Of a DNA stretch of 64,000 nt, positions 43,285 through 52,925 are shown in pieces. The DNA is from CAYVBJ01 sp964449075. GTDB lineage: Bacteria; Bacteroidota; Rhodothermia; Balneolales; Balneolaceae. Below the pieces are notes generated by a model. It saw only the letters and a list, made by a program, of their open reading frames with translations, made no database searches and was not told where the DNA came from. Each line of letters begins with the position of its first letter. Positions within the stretch are counted from its first letter, which is position 1. Position numbers and translations under genes: made by a program. The DNA lies in the NCBI GenBank assembly GCA_964449075.1, contig CAYVBJ010000012.1:18633-82632 (forward strand), read 5' to 3'.

Positions 43285-44985
43285 TCAATTACCTCTTGTA
43301 ATTTTTATGAATTGCTCATTATCAACAGCTGGTCTTTCAGGATGATTTGCTATTTCAATCATGGATGAGTAGATCAGTTTTGTGACCCTGGCCAGTTTTG
43401 GAAAATCAATTTTCTCAATTTCATCAGAGGGTTGGTGATAGTCTTCATGAACCCCGGTAAAGTAAAAAACAAACGGGATACCAAACCTTCCAAAATTCCA
43501 GTGATCGCTTCTTCTGTAAAATTGATTGGGATCATTCAGATCATTATAGCGCGAATCAAGAGTCAGATTCACAGTGGAGTTATTAGCAACCTGTACCAGG
43601 CTGTCAAGGTCGGATGATATAATTTTACCGCCAATTAAAAAGACATAATCAGTGTTTCCGCTTTCAGCCCTGGCTGTTGTGCTTCTTCCAATCATATCTG
43701 CATTCAAATTGGCAACAGTCTGATCAATGGGAATCAGGGGATGATCAGAATAATAGCGTGATCCCAGCAATCCTTTTTCTTCACCTGTTACATGCAGGAA
43801 CAGGATACTTCTGTCCGGTTTGAAACCGTCAATAGCAGCTCTCTGCAATGTCTGAGCAATTGCGAGTAAAGCTACAGTTCCGCTGCCGTCATCATCAGCC
43901 CCGTTATTGATCATATCTCCCTTTTCATCCGGCATTGTAATACCAATATGATCATAATGAGCTGATAGTACGATTACCTCTTCTTTTAATTCAGGGTCAC
44001 CGCCTTCAAAAAAAGCAATAACATTCTCGGTGGTCAGTTCAGCTGAGTGTGTATAAGGGGTATACTGAAGATGATAATCAAGATTATAAGGTTCAAAATC
44101 TGTGATATTTGCTGTTAACCGGCTTTTATATGTGAACAGTTCTTCTGCTGAATCATAACCAAGAAATGAAGCGGCAACAGCCGGATTTGTTTTAACAATT
44201 CCTGCAGGAAATTGTCCGGCAGGTGATCTCTCACGGTAAGGAAGACTTAACCCGGCTGGTTTATCAACTAACCGTGAATGGATTTCTGAAACGCGGCTGA
44301 ACTCCTTTTCAGTTTCATTACCTATCAGAAGAACTCCCCGGGCACCTTTCTGCCCAAGAAGTGTACCATATCTCGAATTTTCTGTTATAGCGGGGTTAAT
44401 AAGGGTATCCCCTTCGATTATATATGGGATTTCTTCAAAAATAACAACCCATTTCCCTGAAAAATCTACGCCGTCGAGATGATTAACTCCGCGGCCGGTA
44501 TCATTTACGCCAAAACCGGCAAAAACCAGGTCGCCGCTGAGTGCAACGGAACCGCCAAACAATTTTACGAACGGGCTTTGAGAATTATCGGAAGAAGAAA
44601 ATTTATCAACAAGAAGAGTGTCTTCACCAGGTATGGAATATAAATGGTAGACGAGGCTGTCGGTTACATTTGCTGATAGATTGAAAGCCTGAAGATAAGA
44701 TTCACTATATCCCGCAGGGGTTAAAGCCATGGTGCGATACTGTTCAACCAGATAGGCTGCAGCTTTTTTTTGTCCGGGTAACCCGGTCTCCCGTCCTTCC
44801 AGTGAGTCGTGAGCAAGAACAGAAAGATGGATTTTAAGTAAATCTTCTGTTATGAAATCACTGTAATCGTATAGTTTTTCAGTAGCTGTTTTTCTATTTG
44901 AATCCGGTTCTTCTTTATAGGTGGATTCGGAATAGTGGGTACATCCGGCAATAAGAAGAAGGAGTGCACTAAGTATAACTCTCAT
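43285..44985 (-). CDS. M28-family aminopeptidase lipoprotein with PA domain
   Basis: A 566-residue lipoprotein (lipobox AGC, Cys15). A PA-like insert lies near 125-250. The M28 peptidase domain has the binuclear zinc site: VLSAHYDHIGI, NGADDDGSGT, VTGEEKGLLGSRYYSDH, ANLNADMIGR and HEDYHQPSDEIEKID. Exported aminopeptidases of this type trim N-terminal residues from peptides in the envelope. The stop of scpA lies 9 bases upstream on the same strand, so the two are co-transcribed although functionally unrelated. Confidence 0.9.
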   Translation of the reverse strand: MRVILSALLLLIAGCTHYSESTYKEEPDSNRKTATEKLYDYSDFITEDLLKIHLSVLAHDSLEGRETGLPGQKKAAAYLVEQYRTMALTPAGYSESYLQAFNLSANVTDSLVYHLYSIPGEDTLLVDKFSSSDNSQSPFVKLFGGSVALSGDLVFAGFGVNDTGRGVNHLDGVDFSGKWVVIFEEIPYIIEGDTLINPAITENSRYGTLLGQKGARGVLLIGNETEKEFSRVSEIHSRLVDKPAGLSLPYRERSPAGQFPAGIVKTNPAVAASFLGYDSAEELFTYKSRLTANITDFEPYNLDYHLQYTPYTHSAELTTENVIAFFEGGDPELKEEVIVLSAHYDHIGITMPDEKGDMINNGADDDGSGTVALLAIAQTLQRAAIDGFKPDRSILFLHVTGEEKGLLGSRYYSDHPLIPIDQTVANLNADMIGRSTTARAESGNTDYVFLIGGKIISSDLDSLVQVANNSTVNLTLDSRYNDLNDPNQFYRRSDHWNFGRFGIPFVFYFTGVHEDYHQPSDEIEKIDFPKLARVTKLIYSSMIEIANHPERPAVDNEQFIKITRGN

Positions 44986-44994
44986 AGTGAAAAT

Positions 44995-45759
44995 TTAATT
45001 ATTTAAAGCTTTTTTATAGGTTTCACCCAGTATTTCATCCACGGGTTTCAGATCAATAAAAAAATGTGAGGGATCATCTTCCATATACAGTGAAATTTGT
45101 TGTTCTTTCAGCATCTCAAGCACAGCTAAAAAAGAGACTACAATTTCCATTCTTGTCTGTAACCCGCTGCAAATGTCCAGAAACGAACTCCTGCCTGACT
45201 GTTGTAATTTAGCGATTATGTATTCTGATTGTTCCTCAACGGTTACGGAAACCTTCTCAACTTTGTGATAACTGTGCTTGTGCTTTATGTCGGTAAGAAC
45301 TTTCTGAAAGGCAGATATCAGATCAAACATGGTTACATCAGTGAGAGCCTCCCCGGTTGCCTGCTTTGCAACATTGTCGGCTTCCGTGTAACCCCGATAG
45401 TACTTTTTGCGAACTTCTTCATCAATATGGACCAGTTTTACGGCCATCTCCTTGTAGCGTTTATATTCAAGGAGTTTTTGAACAAGCTCATACCGGGGAT
45501 CATCTTCATCAAGTTCGTCTTCGTCACTCTCTGCATGCGGAAGCATTAATTTTGCCTTAATCGACATGAGCATGCTGGCCATCAGTATAAACTCACTGGC
45601 CACTTCAAGGTCAAGCTCTTCCATCAGATGAATATACTCGAGGTACTCATGAGTGATATGAGAGATGGGGATGTCGTAGATATTCAGTTCATCCCGCTTT
45701 ATAAAAAAAAGCAGGAGGTCGAGCGGACCCTCAAAATTTTTAAGTTGTACTCTGTACAT
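44995..45759 (-). CDS. scpA: Segregation and condensation protein A
   Basis: ScpA is the kleisin subunit of the SMC condensin. The 254-residue protein starts YRVQLKNFEGPLDLLLFFIK and contains PISHITHEYLEYIHLMEELD, both strongly characteristic of ScpA; the C-terminal winged-helix segment includes VVSFLAVLEMLKEQQISLYM. An acidic linker (ESDEDELDEDDPR) lies near 80-92. scpB is not adjacent, contrary to the usual arrangement in some phyla. ATG start. The M28 gene follows by 9 bases. Confidence 0.92.
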   Translation of the reverse strand: MYRVQLKNFEGPLDLLLFFIKRDELNIYDIPISHITHEYLEYIHLMEELDLEVASEFILMASMLMSIKAKLMLPHAESDEDELDEDDPRYELVQKLLEYKRYKEMAVKLVHIDEEVRKKYYRGYTEADNVAKQATGEALTDVTMFDLISAFQKVLTDIKHKHSYHKVEKVSVTVEEQSEYIIAKLQQSGRSSFLDICSGLQTRMEIVVSFLAVLEMLKEQQISLYMEDDPSHFFIDLKPVDEILGETYKKALNN

Positions 45760-45945
45760 AATGGGATATAGACGTTTGATGAAGATCGCAAATTGTATAT
45801 AAAAAAGAAACAGCAGGTTTATTTTGTTTCCAGGATCTCAGTTTTACTCATTTAAAATCCTCTGAGGCAAGCCAATCTGTTCTATCTGTAATAAACTCCC
45901 CGAGCGGGATGATTATTTCTCTTTTAAAAATTACATTAAATGGTA

Positions 45946-45953
45946 TATATTTG
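45946..45953 (+). promoter_or_regulatory. Candidate -7 box (TATATTTG)
   Basis: Exact TAnnTTTG match 15 bases before the ATG at 45969 of the MarR gene. A TTTT at 45922-45925 is a weak -33 (20-base spacing). This position supports 45969, not 45909, as the MarR start. Confidence 0.45.
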
Positions 45954-45968
45954 CACATACAAAAAAAT

Positions 45969-46397
45969 ATGGATTCTCTTTCAGCAAATATTTATATCTC
46001 TTCAAATGCATTTGCACGCAGGATATCAGCAATAGCAGATGAAAAATTAAAACCATTTGGGTTTTCAGCATCCTATGCGTTTGTTCTCCTCGCCGCTGAC
46101 AAAGAGGGCGGCATTGGCCAAAAAGAGCTGGGTGAACAGTTTCATATGGCTCCTTCCACGATAACCCGGTTTATTGATAAAATGGAAAAACAAAGTTTAT
46201 TATCGAGGGAGCAAAACGGAAAAGCTGTTACGGTTCAGCTAAGCGGAAAAGGGAAAAACCTGATTACCGAAATAAAAATTGCCCTTGCTGAAATTGATGA
46301 TGAAATCAACCTGATTATGGGCGATAAATATGCTGAGACTCTGAATAAAATGTTACTACACGGGATTTCATTGATAAATTCAGAAATAAAGAAATAA
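45969..46397 (+). CDS. MarR-family transcriptional regulator
   Basis: A 142-residue winged-helix protein from the ATG at 45969; an earlier ATG at 45909 would add 20 residues but would place the promoter-like TATATTTG within the gene. The wHTH is visible: IGQKELGEQFHMAPSTITRFIDKMEKQSLL (about 55-84) as recognition helices, and EQNGKAVTVQLSGKG as the wing. Flanking helices serve dimerisation. It is divergent from scpA and the next gene, an amidohydrolase fusion, starts 42 bases after its stop, so that gene is the likeliest regulatory target. The ligand is unknown. Confidence 0.88.
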   Translation: MDSLSANIYISSNAFARRISAIADEKLKPFGFSASYAFVLLAADKEGGIGQKELGEQFHMAPSTITRFIDKMEKQSLLSREQNGKAVTVQLSGKGKNLITEIKIALAEIDDEINLIMGDKYAETLNKMLLHGISLINSEIKK

Positions 46398-46439
46398 ATT
46401 AACCACAGTGTCTAATCCTTAATTCATAAAAATTCTTAT

Positions 46440-49400
46440 ATGTGTAAGTTCTCTATCACCCTGATTACCTTCTTTATTGGTTTTTCTATAGCACCGGCTG
46501 TTGCCGTTGCACAAGCAGTAGCTGCGGACCCTGACAGCTCTGCAAAAGATTCCACTTCTATTGAGAAATTCAATAAAGATTTGCCGATGGACCCTGAGCG
46601 GATGATTTCATTAAAAACCGATGAAAGTACATGGATGTCAGTTGATGTCAGCCCGGATGGCGAACTGATTACATTTGATTTTATGGGTGATATATACACC
46701 TTGCCGATAGAAGGCGGAGAGGCTAAGCAGATTACCAGGGGAATGGCTTTTGATACGCATCCGAGATTTAGTCCTGATGGCAATTCCATTCTGTTTACGT
46801 CCGACAGGGACGGCGCTGAAAATTTATGGATTCTGAATCTTGAATCCGAAAAGACTACACAGGTGACAAAAGGTAAAAATCAAAACTACGTGTCAGCTGA
46901 GTGGACACCTGATAATGAGTATATTGTTGCGGCAAAGGGACGGCTTCAGGTGAAATTGTGGCTTTTTCACAGAGATGGAGGCAATGGTGTACAACTGACA
47001 AAAGGTGCCGATAACTGGAAGACGATAGATCCTGCAGTAAGTCCGGATGGCAGATATATTTACTATTCACACAGAATGGGTCCTTGGAATTATAATGCAC
47101 AGTTACCGCAGTATCAGCTCGGTGTGTATGACCGGGATAATGGCAATACACGTACGCTTACATCCCGTTACGGTTCTGCATTTACTCCTGTCATTTCACC
47201 AGATGGAAAATACCTTGTTTACGGATCCAGGTTTGAAACCGAAACAGGTCTGGTGATCCGAACACTTAAAACCGGTGAAGAGAGATGGCTGGCATGGCCG
47301 GTACAGAGGGATGACCAGGAATCGATTGCCACAATGGGTGTTCTTCCGGGGATGTCTTTTACACCCGATAATGAATATCTGATTGCAGCATATGGTGGTA
47401 AAATCCGTAAAATTCCTATAGAGAGCGGGCAGGCGTCCGTAATACCATTTGAAGTAGATGCAGAAGTTCACCTGGGACCAAAAGTGGAATTTAAATACCC
47501 GATCAGCGATGATAGTGAAGCCGTTGTAAATCAAATCCGGGATGCCGTTCCTTCCCCGGATGGGAAAAAACTGGCCTTTACAGCTCTGAATAAATTGTAT
47601 GTGATGGACATACCCGATGGAACACCAAGGCGATTAACAGAAACAGAAGCTGTAGAAGCACAACCGGCGTGGTCACCTGATGGAAAAAGTATTGCTTATG
47701 TTACATGGGAAGAGTCAGGCGGACACCTTTACAAAATAGAACCGGATGCACGCAGACCTAAGCCCGATAGAATCACGAATACACCGGGAATATACACTCA
47801 GCCCTCCTGGAGCTTTAACAGCGACCGGATTGCAATGATACGGGGTTCTGCCCGCGCCTTTGAAGAGGCTAGCGGCCCGTTCGCCTTTGGTTCCAGCGAA
47901 GATATTGTATGGATATCATCGGCCGGGGGAGATGTTCAGGTAGTTGACAAAACCAACGGAAGATCCAATCCTCATTTTGTGAAAGGTGATGACAGGATCT
48001 ATCTGAATCATGGTGAGAAAGGATTGATCTCTATCCGCTGGGATGGTACCGATGAAAAAGAGATTGCTGCCGTTACAGGAATCACGACTTTCGGAATGAT
48101 GGATTTTGAAAGCCGGGTGAGAGAACATAAGACAGCATCAGCATCACTGCTGCCCGATCCGTCCGCAATGATGGAGCCGCAAACACCCTCTTCTGCATCC
48201 TATATCCGGATGGCGCCGGCCGGTAATAAGGCACTGGTTCTTATTAATAATGATATTTATACGGTTACAATACCTTATGTGGGTGAAGCTGTTTCGATCT
48301 CGGTAGCTAAACCGGAGAGTTCTGATTTTCCGGCAATGAAGCTTACTGAAATAGGCGGACAATTTCCGGCCTGGTCATCTGATTCAGAGAATGTACATTG
48401 GTCGATTGGGAATGCACATTTCGTCTATAACCTTGAGGATTCCAAAGCGTATTCTGACAGCCTGCAGGCAGCAAAAAAAGCAGAAGAAGAGAAAGAAAAG
48501 GCCGAATCAGAAGGCGAAGAGAGCAGTGAAGACAAAGATGATTCCGCCACTGAAGAAGACCAGGATGATTCAGATGAAGAGAAAGGAAAAGAAGATGAAA
48601 AATATCAGCCCGAAGAGTTCAGAGTTGAAGTTGCATTCAATCGGGATATACCGGAGGGAACGGTTTTATTAAAAAATGCCAGGATTATAACTATGAATGG
48701 TGATGAGATTATTGAAAGAGGTGATCTGCTGATTCAAAACAACCGCATCCTCAGGGTTGGAAGAAGCGGGTCGGTCACCTTTCCTCCAGACGCTGTTGAG
48801 ATGGATATGTCGGGAAAAACCATCATACCAGGTTTTGTTGATACTCATGCTCATATGTGGCCATCCTGGGGTATTCACAAACAGGATGTATGGATGTATG
48901 CAGCGAACCTTGCTTACGGAGTTACAACCACACGCGATCCGCAAACAGCTACCACTGATGTGCTGACCTATGGGGATATGGTTGAGGCAGGTGTAATGCC
49001 AGGGCCGAGAATTTACTCTACCGGGCCCGGCCTTGGGTTCTGGGCGTATAATATTAAAGATCTTGATCATGCCAGGCGAGTGATGAAACAGTACAGCGAA
49101 TATTACAACACGAAAACTATCAAAATGTATATGGCGGGTAACCGGGAACAGCGGCAGTGGATACTGATGGCGGCGAAAGAGCAGCAAATTATGCCTACGA
49201 CAGAAGGAGCGCTGAACTGGAAGCTGAACCTGACGCAACTGATCGACGGTTACCCGGGGCATGAGCACTCATTTCCGATCTACCCGATTTACGATGATGT
49301 GATCAAGACGGTGAGTGAATCTCAGATGGCCTATACGCCAACACTGCTTGTATCATACGGTGGGCCCTGGGCAGAAGAGTGGTTTTATGCAAATGAAAAT

Positions 49401-49913
49401 CCTTATGAAGATAAAAAGCTCAGAAGGTTTACGCCTTATTCTGAACTAGCACAAAAAACCCGTCGCCGGGGTGCATGGTTCAGAGATGACGAACACATTT
49501 TTTCCCGGCATGCCGAATTTGTGAAAGATCTTGTTGAAGCTGACGGGCTGGCAGGCGTTGGCAGCCACGGACAGCTTCAGGGGCTTGGATATCACTGGGA
49601 ATTATGGGCAATGCAAAAAGGAGGCTTGAAGGAGCACGATGCACTAAAAGTGGCAACAATTCATGGAGCAAAAGCAATCGGCCTCGACCAGGATTTAGGT
49701 ACAATTGAAGAAGGTAAGCTCGCAGATTTGATCATCTTGAATTCCAATCCGCTTGATAATATTCGCAATACAAATAAAATCGGGTTTGTGATGAAAAACG
49801 GGCGGTTGTATGATGCCTCAAATTTAGATGAAGTTTATCCGTCAGAAAAAAGATACAATGTAAACTGGTGGAATCATCAGCCGTCTGCAGATATTCCGGG
49901 AATAAGCAAGTAA
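46440..49913 (+). CDS. Exported beta-propeller (TolB/PD40-like) and amidohydrolase fusion protein
   Basis: A 1157-residue protein with a signal peptide (about 1-25, PAVAVAQ). Residues about 55-650 carry TolB/WD40-like PD40 blades (AVSPDGRYIYYSHR, PVISPDGKYLVYGS, PAWSPDGKSIAYVT). An acidic, Glu/Asp/Ser-rich linker follows near 678-724 (for example SEGEESSEDKDDSATEEDQD). The C-terminal part (about 735-1140) is an imidazolonepropionase-like amidohydrolase with VDTHAHMW (His803 and His805, metal ligands), later HEHSF and SHGQLQGLGYH. Fused propeller-amidohydrolases are recurrent in marine Bacteroidota and their relatives; the propeller may gate or bind the substrate. It follows a MarR regulator by 42 bases. 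Confidence 0.88.
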   Translation: MCKFSITLITFFIGFSIAPAVAVAQAVAADPDSSAKDSTSIEKFNKDLPMDPERMISLKTDESTWMSVDVSPDGELITFDFMGDIYTLPIEGGEAKQITRGMAFDTHPRFSPDGNSILFTSDRDGAENLWILNLESEKTTQVTKGKNQNYVSAEWTPDNEYIVAAKGRLQVKLWLFHRDGGNGVQLTKGADNWKTIDPAVSPDGRYIYYSHRMGPWNYNAQLPQYQLGVYDRDNGNTRTLTSRYGSAFTPVISPDGKYLVYGSRFETETGLVIRTLKTGEERWLAWPVQRDDQESIATMGVLPGMSFTPDNEYLIAAYGGKIRKIPIESGQASVIPFEVDAEVHLGPKVEFKYPISDDSEAVVNQIRDAVPSPDGKKLAFTALNKLYVMDIPDGTPRRLTETEAVEAQPAWSPDGKSIAYVTWEESGGHLYKIEPDARRPKPDRITNTPGIYTQPSWSFNSDRIAMIRGSARAFEEASGPFAFGSSEDIVWISSAGGDVQVVDKTNGRSNPHFVKGDDRIYLNHGEKGLISIRWDGTDEKEIAAVTGITTFGMMDFESRVREHKTASASLLPDPSAMMEPQTPSSASYIRMAPAGNKALVLINNDIYTVTIPYVGEAVSISVAKPESSDFPAMKLTEIGGQFPAWSSDSENVHWSIGNAHFVYNLEDSKAYSDSLQAAKKAEEEKEKAESEGEESSEDKDDSATEEDQDDSDEEKGKEDEKYQPEEFRVEVAFNRDIPEGTVLLKNARIITMNGDEIIERGDLLIQNNRILRVGRSGSVTFPPDAVEMDMSGKTIIPGFVDTHAHMWPSWGIHKQDVWMYAANLAYGVTTTRDPQTATTDVLTYGDMVEAGVMPGPRIYSTGPGLGFWAYNIKDLDHARRVMKQYSEYYNTKTIKMYMAGNREQRQWILMAAKEQQIMPTTEGALNWKLNLTQLIDGYPGHEHSFPIYPIYDDVIKTVSESQMAYTPTLLVSYGGPWAEEWFYANENPYEDKKLRRFTPYSELAQKTRRRGAWFRDDEHIFSRHAEFVKDLVEADGLAGVGSHGQLQGLGYHWELWAMQKGGLKEHDALKVATIHGAKAIGLDQDLGTIEEGKLADLIILNSNPLDNIRNTNKIGFVMKNGRLYDASNLDEVYPSEKRYNVNWWNHQPSADIPGISK

Positions 49914-50061
49914 GAGGGGTTGCAGTAAGTCTGTACAGTTTGGAGAGTAAAATTCTACTCTGGTTCTTAAAGTTGAAACTTTGATAACACAATAAATATT
50001 GATAAATGTTATTATCTGTATTCAGGATTTATCACGGGAAAGTTGAATATTTATCGTATCA

Positions 50062-51189
50062 ATGATCGTAACAAAAAAATTAAAAACAGCTGCAGAAATA
50101 AGATCTTTTGTAGCGTTTCAGTTTTCTCACTTTAAAGATAACCCGTATTGGGTACCTCCCATTATCAGTGAAGAAATTGAAGTATTTGATTCTGAAAATA
50201 ATCCGGCTTTTAAAAATGCAGAAGCACATCTGTTTATGGCTTATAAAGATGATAAGCCGGTGGGAAGAATTGCAGCCATTATCAATTGGTTTGAAGTAAA
50301 TGAGCAAAAAAAAGCTAAAATGCGTTTTGGCTGGTTTGATGCGATTGATGATTTAGACGTAACAAAAGCTCTCTTAAAAGAAGTTGAAGAAATTGGCAGG
50401 GAAAATAATTTATCTTTTTTAGAGGGGCCGGTCGGTTTCTCAAATATGGATAAGGCCGGTTTATTGGTAGAAGGATTTGATGAAATGAATACCATGATCA
50501 CATGGTATAATTATCCCTATTACAGCAGTCATTTTGAGCAGCTTGAATTTGAAAAAGCTAATGAATGGGTAGAGTATAAAATAAGCATACCTGCAGAGGG
50601 GCCGTCCGAAAAGGTTCGCAAATTTTCGAACCTGATTATGAAGAGAAATAACCTGAAAATTATTCGCTTTAAAAATAAAAAAGAGATTGTGCACTACGCA
50701 GATGAGATGTTCGATCTATTAAATAAAACCTACAGTAAGCTCAGTACATTTGTCCCCGTACAGCCAGAACAGATCGAATATTTTAAGGAGAAGTATCTTC
50801 CCTATATCCACCTGGATTTTATCAACTGTGTTGCTGACCAGGATGATAATCTTGTTGCCTTTGCCATTACCATGCCTTCTTATACAAAAGCTCTGCAGCG
50901 AGCAAAGGGATCTCTGTTTCCTTTTGGGTGGTTTCATTTGCTATGGGCAACTCATTTTACTGACAAGGCAGCTTTTTACCTGATTGGTATCAAGCCCGAA
51001 TTTCAGAATAAAGGTCTGACAGCAATTATTTTTAAGGAAATGAACGACGTTTTCAATCGCAGGGGTATATCAGAAGTTGAAACAAATCCTGAACTTGTTG
51101 AGAATAAAGCGGTCCAGGCACTGTGGAACAGTTATGAAAGCAGACAGCATAAACGAAGAAGAACATACCGGAGAGAAATAAAACAATAA
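50062..51189 (+). CDS. GNAT-like acyltransferase-fold protein of unknown role
   Basis: A 375-residue cytoplasmic protein. Two acetyltransferase-like halves are suggested: the N-terminal half has KPVGRIAAIINWFEV near 60-75, like the GNAT motif A strand, and the C-terminal half has FYLIGIKPEFQNKGLTAIIF near 305-325, matching the acetyl-CoA-binding R/Q-x-x-G-x-A pattern with Gln-Asn-Lys-Gly. Similar proteins are common in Bacteroidota as hypothetical proteins and are sometimes mis-annotated. The acceptor is unknown. The gene stands alone; the ends are basic (KRRRTYRREIKQ). Confidence 0.7.
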   Translation: MIVTKKLKTAAEIRSFVAFQFSHFKDNPYWVPPIISEEIEVFDSENNPAFKNAEAHLFMAYKDDKPVGRIAAIINWFEVNEQKKAKMRFGWFDAIDDLDVTKALLKEVEEIGRENNLSFLEGPVGFSNMDKAGLLVEGFDEMNTMITWYNYPYYSSHFEQLEFEKANEWVEYKISIPAEGPSEKVRKFSNLIMKRNNLKIIRFKNKKEIVHYADEMFDLLNKTYSKLSTFVPVQPEQIEYFKEKYLPYIHLDFINCVADQDDNLVAFAITMPSYTKALQRAKGSLFPFGWFHLLWATHFTDKAAFYLIGIKPEFQNKGLTAIIFKEMNDVFNRRGISEVETNPELVENKAVQALWNSYESRQHKRRRTYRREIKQ

Positions 51190-51279
51190 ATCTTTCTCCC
51201 GGATGATGCTGAATAGAAAGTGTATGTTTTAAAACTTTTTACCTTAGATTCTCAGAATCTGTTTGTAGAATAATTAGTA

Positions 51280-51287
51280 TAGATTTG
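51280..51287 (+). promoter_or_regulatory. Candidate -7 box (TAGATTTG)
   Basis: Exact TAnnTTTG match 22 bases before the S10 peptidase start. TTTG at 51262-51265 is nearby, but the 14-base spacing is short for a -33 box. Confidence 0.38.
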
Positions 51288-51309
51288 TACCTAATATCAA
51301 AACTGAATT

Positions 51310-52803
51310 ATGAAAAAAATTACTATAGTTACTCTCTTTCTTTTAGCTGTAAATATGACTGGTTTGTCTGATCTGCTCCTCGCTCAATCAAGGGAAATGC
51401 CTGCTGACACAACCGTAACAACACAACATGAAGTAACTATTCAGGGCGAAAGAGTTTCGTACGAGGCAACAACAGGGACACAGCCGGTTTGGGATGAAGA
51501 CGGAAAACCGATAGCAGCTGTTCACTATACCTATTATGAGCGATCCGGGGTAGAGGATAAAGACAGACGCCCGCTTTTTATCTCTTTTAACGGGGGGCCA
51601 GGTTCAGGTTCCGTATGGATGCATCTTGCCTATACCGGTCCGCGTATTCTTAAAATTGACGATGAAGGATACCCTATTCAGCCGTACGGAGTGAAAGACA
51701 ATCCCCACTCCATCCTGAATGATGCCGACATAGTTTTTGTAAACCCGGTGAATACCGGATATTCCAGGATTGTCGATCCGGAAGCTGAAAAAGAGACATT
51801 TTTTGGGGTTAACCAGGATATTCAATACCTGGCAGAATGGATCAATACATTTGTAACACGTGCGAATCGATGGAATTCACCCAAATACCTGATCGGGGAG
51901 AGTTATGGAACAACACGGGTATCGGGGCTTGCCCTGGCGCTTCAAAACAGACACTGGATGTACATGAATGGTGTGATTCTTGTATCACCGACGGATATTG
52001 GCATAGATCGTGCAGGTCCGGTAGGTATTGCCAACCGGTTGCCTTACTATGCTGCGGCAGCCTGGTATCATGAACAGCTCGTTCCGGACTTACAGAGCAG
52101 GGATTTGCTTGAGGTGCTTGATGATGCGGAGGAGTATACAATCAATGAACTGCTTCCGGTGATAGCCAGGGGAGCCTGGGTGTCCGAAAGTGAAAAGAAT
52201 GAGGCGATCCGGAATTTCAGCAGGTTTTCCGGTCTGGATCAGGAGGTGATTCGTCAGCACAATCTGGATGTGCCCACCTCATTTTTCTGGAAGGAATTAC
52301 TGCGCGACGAAGGCTTTACAGTTGGAAGACTGGATTCACGTTACAAAGGAATTGACAAAAAAGATGCAGGTGTACGTCCTGATTTCAACTCAGAACTTAC
52401 CTCCTGGCTGCATTCGTTTACCCCCGCAATTAACTACTATTACAGAAATGAACTCAACTTCAAAACCGATATTAAATACAATATGTTCGGCCCGGTGCGT
52501 CCATGGGACCGAAGCGACGAAAATACCGGTGAGAATTTACGCCAGGCAATGGCTCAAAACCCTTTTCTGCATGTACTGATTCAGAGCGGATATTACGACG
52601 GAGCAACAACCTATTTTAATGCCAAATATACGATGTGGCATCTCGATCCCGGCGGCAAATTAAAAGAGAGACTTGATTTTAAAGGATATCGAAGCGGACA
52701 TATGATGTATCTCCGCGCTGAAGACCTGAAAAATTCGAACGATGATATCCGGGAGTTTATCAGGAAATCAATACCTGAGCCGGGTACTCCTGCAAAGTAT
52801 TAA
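51310..52803 (+). CDS. S10-family serine carboxypeptidase-like protein, exported
   Basis: A 497-residue exported enzyme (signal peptide about 1-25, ending LLLAQ). It belongs to the alpha/beta-hydrolase S10 branch: oxyanion motif NGGPGSGSVWMH near 96-107, nucleophile Ser198 in GESYGTTRVSG, Asp in the segment QSGYYDGATTY near 430, and catalytic His in YRSGHMMYL near 472. S10 enzymes remove residues from peptide C-termini and are less common in bacteria than in eukaryotes but recur in marine bacteria. Single gene with its own candidate promoter, followed by an ApbE gene at 122 bases. Confidence 0.9.
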   Translation: MKKITIVTLFLLAVNMTGLSDLLLAQSREMPADTTVTTQHEVTIQGERVSYEATTGTQPVWDEDGKPIAAVHYTYYERSGVEDKDRRPLFISFNGGPGSGSVWMHLAYTGPRILKIDDEGYPIQPYGVKDNPHSILNDADIVFVNPVNTGYSRIVDPEAEKETFFGVNQDIQYLAEWINTFVTRANRWNSPKYLIGESYGTTRVSGLALALQNRHWMYMNGVILVSPTDIGIDRAGPVGIANRLPYYAAAAWYHEQLVPDLQSRDLLEVLDDAEEYTINELLPVIARGAWVSESEKNEAIRNFSRFSGLDQEVIRQHNLDVPTSFFWKELLRDEGFTVGRLDSRYKGIDKKDAGVRPDFNSELTSWLHSFTPAINYYYRNELNFKTDIKYNMFGPVRPWDRSDENTGENLRQAMAQNPFLHVLIQSGYYDGATTYFNAKYTMWHLDPGGKLKERLDFKGYRSGHMMYLRAEDLKNSNDDIREFIRKSIPEPGTPAKY

Positions 52804-52925
52804 AAAGCCGGATTTGACTGAGAAATGATGTGGCGGGCAGGGCTTCAAGAAGTTGTGCCAGATAAAAAAATAAATCTTGAAGCTTTTCTTGTTTACGGTT
52901 CCATCAGATCTCGTTATATTTTTAT

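Noticed and set aside
45909..45968. Longer MarR N-terminus from ATG 45909
   Set aside because: It would put the TATATTTG box inside the gene and gives an unusual hydrophobic extension; ATG 45969 is preferred.
48669..49268. 199-codon antisense frame in the amidohydrolase gene
   Set aside because: Shadow of a strongly conserved amidohydrolase domain on the other strand.
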